The position numbers were made by a program, and so were the translations under genes. A stretch of DNA of 9,604 nt, from assembly GCA_015904045.1 (NCBI GenBank), contig JABMDG010000282.1, forward strand, positions 1 through 9,604, given 5' to 3'. Under the pieces are notes generated by a model, which saw only the letters and a program-made list of their open reading frames with translations, did not search any database and was not told the DNA's origin. The DNA comes from Nitrospira sp. (GTDB lineage: Bacteria; Nitrospirota; Nitrospiria; Nitrospirales; Nitrospiraceae). Below, one piece after another: positions 5,675 to 9,604 of the stretch; positions within the stretch are counted from its first letter, which is position 1, and each line of letters starts with the position of its first letter.

Positions 5675-6961
5675 ATGACGCGGTCGTTCGCCGTATCCCA
5701 ATTGGTCTTGTCGGTGCTCCTGTACCTCGGGCCCGTGACCGGCTTCTCTGAGGCTGCTACTGAGTCCGAGGAGAACATCTATGACTTGAATGAAATCGTT
5801 GAACTTGCCCTGGCCAAGAACCCGCTGGTGACCTTTGCCGAAGGACAGATCGAGCAGCAACGTGGTGTGCAGACAGCAGCGGGTGCCTATCCGAACCCCA
5901 CAGTTGGCAGTTCCAGCGGCCACGGTCGTCTTCGAGATACCGGCCGTGCGGGTGTTGGGCCGTTTCTCGATCGCGACTCACTGACCGAGTACAACGTGAC
6001 CGTGGGGCAACCGGTCGAATGGCCGGCAATGCGTGCGGCGCGCCAGCGCGTCGCCGATTTAGGGTTAGCCACCGCGAATGTTGGGTTGTTGGAAACACAA
6101 TTGAACTTGCGGTCGCTGGTGAAGGTCGCGTTTTACGATCTCTTGTTGGCTCAGCAGGATGCGGCGCTCGCGCGTCGCAACCTCGAGATTATCGAAGGCG
6201 TGCAGCGGATCGTCAAGGCGCGGGTCAAGTCGGGAGAAGCGCCGCAGTTCGAATCGATTAAGGCCGAGGTCGAGGTGCTCAAGGCCAGGCAGCAGCTGGC
6301 GCGGGCGGACAATCTCGTTCGCGTCAGCCGTGTGACTGTCGATACGTTCACCGGCGGCTCATTGGGACCTTCCTATAGTATTCAAGGGGATTTCACAGGG
6401 ATTCCGACAGAGATCAATCTCGAAGGGTTGATGAACCGGATGATGAGCCAGCACCCGACGATCCAACGCTTGCTCAGGTCGGTGGAACAATCGGACTGGA
6501 AGATCGAATTCGAACGGCAGATGCGGGTGCCGACCGTCACCGTAGGGGGCAGTTATTGGCGGGAGATGGGACGCGAAGCGTATCAAGGAGGGCTCTCCGT
6601 TCCGATGCCGCTCTGGTATCGTCGTCAGGGTGAAATCGCCTCGTCCTTGGGCGCCAAACGGCGTGAAGAAGCGGAACTGCTTCGCGCGCGAAACGAGCTG
6701 GCCCGATCCGTCCATCAGCACTATCAAGATGCCCGGACCACAGCCGAACTGATCGACGTCTTCGACAAGGGCTTGTTGAAGCAGGCATCGGAAGCGCTTC
6801 GTCTCGCGCAGTTCAGCTTCCAACAGGGGGCCTCAAGCCTATTGGAAGTGTTCGACGCCCAGCGTGTCCAGCGGCAAATCATGTTGGATTATGCACAAGC
6901 GCGGCACGACCTGTCGGTGTCACTGGCTCGCTTGGAACAGGCGGTAGGGGGAGAACTCTAG
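5675..6961 (+). CDS. czcC: Outer-membrane factor of RND metal efflux system (TolC/CzcC family)
   Basis: The 428-residue protein is the outer-membrane channel of a tripartite efflux pump. Residues 1-27 form a signal peptide (MTRS, hydrophobic run, SEA site). YDLNEIVELALAKNP (36-50), AYPNPTV from 71, LSVPMPLW (307-314) and GASSLLEVFDAQR (385-397) are the recurring OEP landmarks in the expected order, with long helical hairpins between them. ATG at 5675 is preferred over the GTG at 5651: GAGAGG at 5660-5665 lies 9 nt upstream, and the extra eight residues would include two cysteines ahead of an otherwise ordinary signal peptide. It is first in the operon, and its stop is 3 nt before the adaptor's ATG. 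The symbol follows family usage and does not assert zinc, cobalt or cadmium as substrate. Confidence 0.88.
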   Translation: MTRSFAVSQLVLSVLLYLGPVTGFSEAATESEENIYDLNEIVELALAKNPLVTFAEGQIEQQRGVQTAAGAYPNPTVGSSSGHGRLRDTGRAGVGPFLDRDSLTEYNVTVGQPVEWPAMRAARQRVADLGLATANVGLLETQLNLRSLVKVAFYDLLLAQQDAALARRNLEIIEGVQRIVKARVKSGEAPQFESIKAEVEVLKARQQLARADNLVRVSRVTVDTFTGGSLGPSYSIQGDFTGIPTEINLEGLMNRMMSQHPTIQRLLRSVEQSDWKIEFERQMRVPTVTVGGSYWREMGREAYQGGLSVPMPLWYRRQGEIASSLGAKRREEAELLRARNELARSVHQHYQDARTTAELIDVFDKGLLKQASEALRLAQFSFQQGASSLLEVFDAQRVQRQIMLDYAQARHDLSVSLARLEQAVGGEL

Positions 6962-6964
6962 AGT

Positions 6965-8158
6965 ATGATCACGGTCCTGCAAGGCCGCTGCGCGATGTTC
7001 GGTTTGATGCTCGGTTTAGCCGGGGTTGAGTACGGTTGCGACGCGACTCCAAACGATGTGGCCGCCAGCAAAGCGCCCGCCGCTGCTCCGTCAACGCCTG
7101 GACGTGTCTCCTTGTCAGCGGAAGAGTCGGCCAGGATCGGGCTGGTGGTGCAGCCGGCTTCCCGCAGCGATTTCCGGACGCATCGTGAATTCCCCGGAAT
7201 TGTACGGCCCAACCAACACAATATGGCCGAGATCACGACGTTGGTTCGAGGCCGGGTCGTCGAGGTCTATGGAGATCTGGGACAAGAGGTCAAAGCCAAT
7301 GCGCCGCTCGCCATTTTATACAGTAGTGAGTTGGGCCTGGCACAGTCCGCTCATCTGAAGGCGCAGGCCAAACTGCACGTGGCGGAGCAGGCCTATAACC
7401 GAGCCAAGTTCTTGCTGCAAGAGCAGGTGATCGGTGAAGCCGAAGCACAGCGGCGGCATGCTGAATTGCTCAGCAGTCAGGCCGAGGCGCATGAAGCGGA
7501 GGACCGGCTCAAGCTCCTCGGCATGAATGACGAAGAATTCCGCCGGCTCGCGACCACCAGGAGAATCCGATCCGTGGTGCCGATCGTCGCTCCCTTCGCC
7601 GGGCGCATTATCGGTCGCAAGCTCACGCGCGGCGAGGTGGTCGAGACCACTGAGAATCTGTTTGTCATCGCGGATCTCTCGCAGGTCTGGGTGCAAGCGA
7701 ATATTCCGGAAAAGGACATCCCGTTCGTCCATTCCATTCACGCGACGGGAGGCACGCAGGCGGATGTCCGGATCAACGCCTATCCGGGGGAGATTTTCAA
7801 AGGCACGATCACCTACGTGGGCGATGTGCTGGACCCCTCGACCCGCACAATGCAGCTCCGGTTGGAACTGTCTAACGGTGATGGGCGGTTGAAGCCTGAA
7901 ATGTTCGCGACGGTGCGGCTGTTTTCCGAACCGCAACCGGATCGCCTCTCTGTGCCGGAAGTGGCATTGCAACGTGATCAAGGGAAGACCTTCGTCTTTG
8001 TGCAGCGGACGGCAACCGAATACGAACTTCGCGAAGTGCAAGTCGGAGAATCCAACGGGACCAACATCTCCATTGTCACCGGCCTCACCGAAGGAGAGCC
8101 GGTTGTGACGGAAGGCGCCTTTGTCCTGAAGTCCGAATTGTTCAAGAAACAAGTCTGA
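6965..8158 (+). CDS. czcB: Periplasmic adaptor of RND metal efflux system (CzcB/membrane fusion protein)
   Basis: The 397-residue adaptor links the inner-membrane pump to the outer-membrane channel. In order it shows the first barrel-sandwich half (TTLVRGRVVEVYGDLGQEV), a helical hairpin rich in Ala, Glu and Gln, the second lipoyl half (VAPFAGRIIGRKLTRGE), the beta-barrel (DLSQVWVQANIPEKDI, GDVLDPSTRTMQLRLE, LKPEMFATVRL) and the membrane-proximal domain (VPEVALQRDQGKTFVFV, GLTEGEPVVTEGAFVLKSEL). The N-terminus is odd: a hydrophobic stretch leads to GVEYGC (20-25), where Glu at -3 spoils a lipobox, and the linker to about residue 45 is Ala/Pro-rich without His or Met clusters that could bind metal. 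A start at the ATG 6995 would give a shorter leader. GGGGGAG at 6947-6953 may be its RBS. Its TGA overlaps the pump's ATG by 1 nt. Confidence 0.9.
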   Translation: MITVLQGRCAMFGLMLGLAGVEYGCDATPNDVAASKAPAAAPSTPGRVSLSAEESARIGLVVQPASRSDFRTHREFPGIVRPNQHNMAEITTLVRGRVVEVYGDLGQEVKANAPLAILYSSELGLAQSAHLKAQAKLHVAEQAYNRAKFLLQEQVIGEAEAQRRHAELLSSQAEAHEAEDRLKLLGMNDEEFRRLATTRRIRSVVPIVAPFAGRIIGRKLTRGEVVETTENLFVIADLSQVWVQANIPEKDIPFVHSIHATGGTQADVRINAYPGEIFKGTITYVGDVLDPSTRTMQLRLELSNGDGRLKPEMFATVRLFSEPQPDRLSVPEVALQRDQGKTFVFVQRTATEYELREVQVGESNGTNISIVTGLTEGEPVVTEGAFVLKSELFKKQV

Positions 8159-9604
8159 TGGTCGCCCGCCTCCTGGACATTTCCCTTCGCCAGCGCATGC
8201 TGATCGTGCTGCTCGCCTTCATCATCGGGGCGGGCGGCATCTACGCGTTCAGGACCATCCCCATCGACGCGTTCCCGGACGTGACCAGCGTGCTGGTACA
8301 GGTCGTCACCAAGGCGCCGGGCCTCTCGCCGGGCGAAGTCGAGCGGCTTGTCACGTACCCCATCGAATTGCAACTGACAGGGGTTCCCTCGCTGACCGAA
8401 ATGCGCTCCCTCACCAAGGTCGGCCTCTCGCTCATCACGATCGTCTTCGATGATTCCATGGACATCAATCTCGCGCGCCAGCTGGTGCTCGAACGGCTGC
8501 TCGAAGTGAAAGAGCTGCTGCCGCCTGCCGCCGATCCGATGCTGGTGCCGAACAGCACCGGGCTGGGCGAGGTCTATCAATACTACTTGGAGGGGCGTCA
8601 GGGAACCACGCGGGATGCGGAAGGGGAGCATCAGCGCTTAATCGATGAACGGACTATTCAAGACTGGATCATCAGGCCGCTGCTTAAAAGCACACCGGAA
8701 GTGATCGACGTCAATTCAATGGGCGGCTATGTCAAGCAGTACCAAGTGTTGGTCGAGCCGGGGATGCTGCGCAAGTACAACCTTTCGTTGCAAGAGGTAT
8801 TCGAGGCGGTGGCCAGCAATAATGCCAACGCCGGCGGCAATATTCTGGAAAAACATGCTGAGAAATACATCGTGCGGGGGCGTGGTCTCATCCGGTCCCT
8901 CCAGGACATCGAACGAATTGTCGTGAAGGAAGTTGGCGGGACACCGGTGTTCGTGGGGGATGTCGCGCAGGTGCACATCGACCATGCCGTCCGGCACGGC
9001 GCTACGTTGCTGAACGGCGACCGGGAAGTCGTCAGCGGCATCGTCCTCATGCTGCGTGGCGGCAACGCGCGCGAGGTGGTCGAGGGGATCAAGGCCAGGG
9101 TTGAGGACATCCATGCGAAACGGCTCTTGCCGGACGGGTTGCGGATCGTGCCGTTTTATGACCGCATTGAGTTGATCACGGCGGCGCTGAATACGGTGTA
9201 CAAGGCCCTGGCCGAAGGGGTCATTCTGGTGATTGTCGTGCTGTTCCTTTTCCTCGGCAACATCCGCAGCGCATTGATCGTCGTCGGCACGTTGATTCTG
9301 GGACCGCTGGCCACCTTCATCGTGATGAGCCAGACCGGCTTGACCGCCAACCTCATGTCCCTGGGCGGATTGACCATCGCGATCGGCATGATGGTGGATG
9401 GGTCGGTGGTCGTCGTGGAGAACGTCTATCGCCACCTTTCAGAACATTCCAGCGCCGGGGTGCCGAAACTGCGTCTGATCACCGACGCGGTGAAGGAAGT
9501 GGGCCAGCCGGTGGTCTTCGGTATTCTCATCATCATTTTGGTCTTCCTGCCGCTACTCTCCCTTCAGGGCATGGAAGGCAAGATGTTCAAGCCTCTGGCC
9601 TACA
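8158..9604 (+). CDS. czcA: Heavy-metal RND efflux pump (CzcA/CusA family), 3' end beyond window
   Basis: The first 482 residues of what is normally a protein of about 1020-1060. It is the inner-membrane proton/metal antiporter that captures cations and drives them through the adaptor and channel. TM1 is at about 13-31, then IPIDAFPDVT (34-43), the family's signature just after TM1. The porter region has GLGEVYQYYLEG (135-146) and MGGYVKQYQV; between them a polar insert (about 147-163) is longer than in the CzcA I recall. TM2-TM4 follow from about 355, with TM4 carrying AIG-MMV-DGS-VVV-VEN (408-422), including the proton-relay aspartate D414, then FLPLLSLQGMEGKMFKPLAY at the window edge. ATG at 8158 overlaps the adaptor's stop (TGATG). 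The methionine or acidic metal sites lie past the end, so the metal is undetermined. Confidence 0.95.
   Translation, partial: MVARLLDISLRQRMLIVLLAFIIGAGGIYAFRTIPIDAFPDVTSVLVQVVTKAPGLSPGEVERLVTYPIELQLTGVPSLTEMRSLTKVGLSLITIVFDDSMDINLARQLVLERLLEVKELLPPAADPMLVPNSTGLGEVYQYYLEGRQGTTRDAEGEHQRLIDERTIQDWIIRPLLKSTPEVIDVNSMGGYVKQYQVLVEPGMLRKYNLSLQEVFEAVASNNANAGGNILEKHAEKYIVRGRGLIRSLQDIERIVVKEVGGTPVFVGDVAQVHIDHAVRHGATLLNGDREVVSGIVLMLRGGNAREVVEGIKARVEDIHAKRLLPDGLRIVPFYDRIELITAALNTVYKALAEGVILVIVVLFLFLGNIRSALIVVGTLILGPLATFIVMSQTGLTANLMSLGGLTIAIGMMVDGSVVVVENVYRHLSEHSSAGVPKLRLITDAVKEVGQPVVFGILIIILVFLPLLSLQGMEGKMFKPLAY

Noticed and set aside
7316..8152. Open frame of 278 codons on the minus strand opposite the adaptor gene
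   Set aside because: The plus-strand adaptor has every family landmark in order. The antisense product is rich in His, Arg and Gln with no recognisable domain.
8716..9435. Open frame of 239 codons on the minus strand opposite the RND pump gene
   Set aside because: It is antisense to a clear CzcA-family gene, and its translation is dominated by His, Asp and Gln as expected from the reverse of membrane-protein codons.

Overview
The window is high-GC bacterial DNA with compact, mostly plus-strand genes. The gene types and a short repeat at 122-170 suggest a Nitrospira-like bacterium (Nitrospirota). That assignment is inference: the repeat resembles intergenic repeats I recall from Nitrospira genomes, but there is no rRNA or marker gene here to settle it.

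Layout. (1) 1-2222: the end of a GH63-type glucosidase, then a complete amylo-alpha-1,6-glucosidase (glycogen debranching enzyme), separated by a short hairpin and direct-repeat element. This is an alpha-glucan or glycogen processing locus. (2) 2284-3374: a promoter and strong RBS drive an exported GlcG/HbpS-family (DUF336) protein, whose stop overlaps the start of a small predicted lipoprotein. (3) 3390-4117: a small DUF3565 protein, convergent with an XRE-family helix-turn-helix regulator on the minus strand. The regulator's promoter sits so close to its ATG that the mRNA should be leaderless. (4) 4242-5641: a short basic coiled-coil protein of unknown function, a SpoU/TrmH-family RNA methyltransferase, and a possible unannotated 57-codon gene. 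(5) 5573-9604: a heavy-metal RND efflux operon of CzcC-CzcB-CzcA type (outer-membrane factor, periplasmic adaptor, inner-membrane pump), with the pump cut off by the window end after about 482 residues.

The efflux genes are tightly packed (3-nt gap, then 1-nt overlap) and should be made as one tripartite complex spanning the envelope. They have a good sigma70-like promoter with a 12-bp dyad inside its spacer, which could be a metal-responsive operator, yet no metal regulator is encoded next to them. The pump's TM4 signature (AIG-x3-DGS-x3-VEN) is neither the CzcA nor the CusA form, so its metal cannot be assigned from this window.

I did not find a clearly new multi-gene system. The points most worth checking are the efflux promoter and dyad, the leaderless regulator, the small gene at 5468-5641, the unassigned metal specificity of the pump, and the secreted DUF336-lipoprotein pair.
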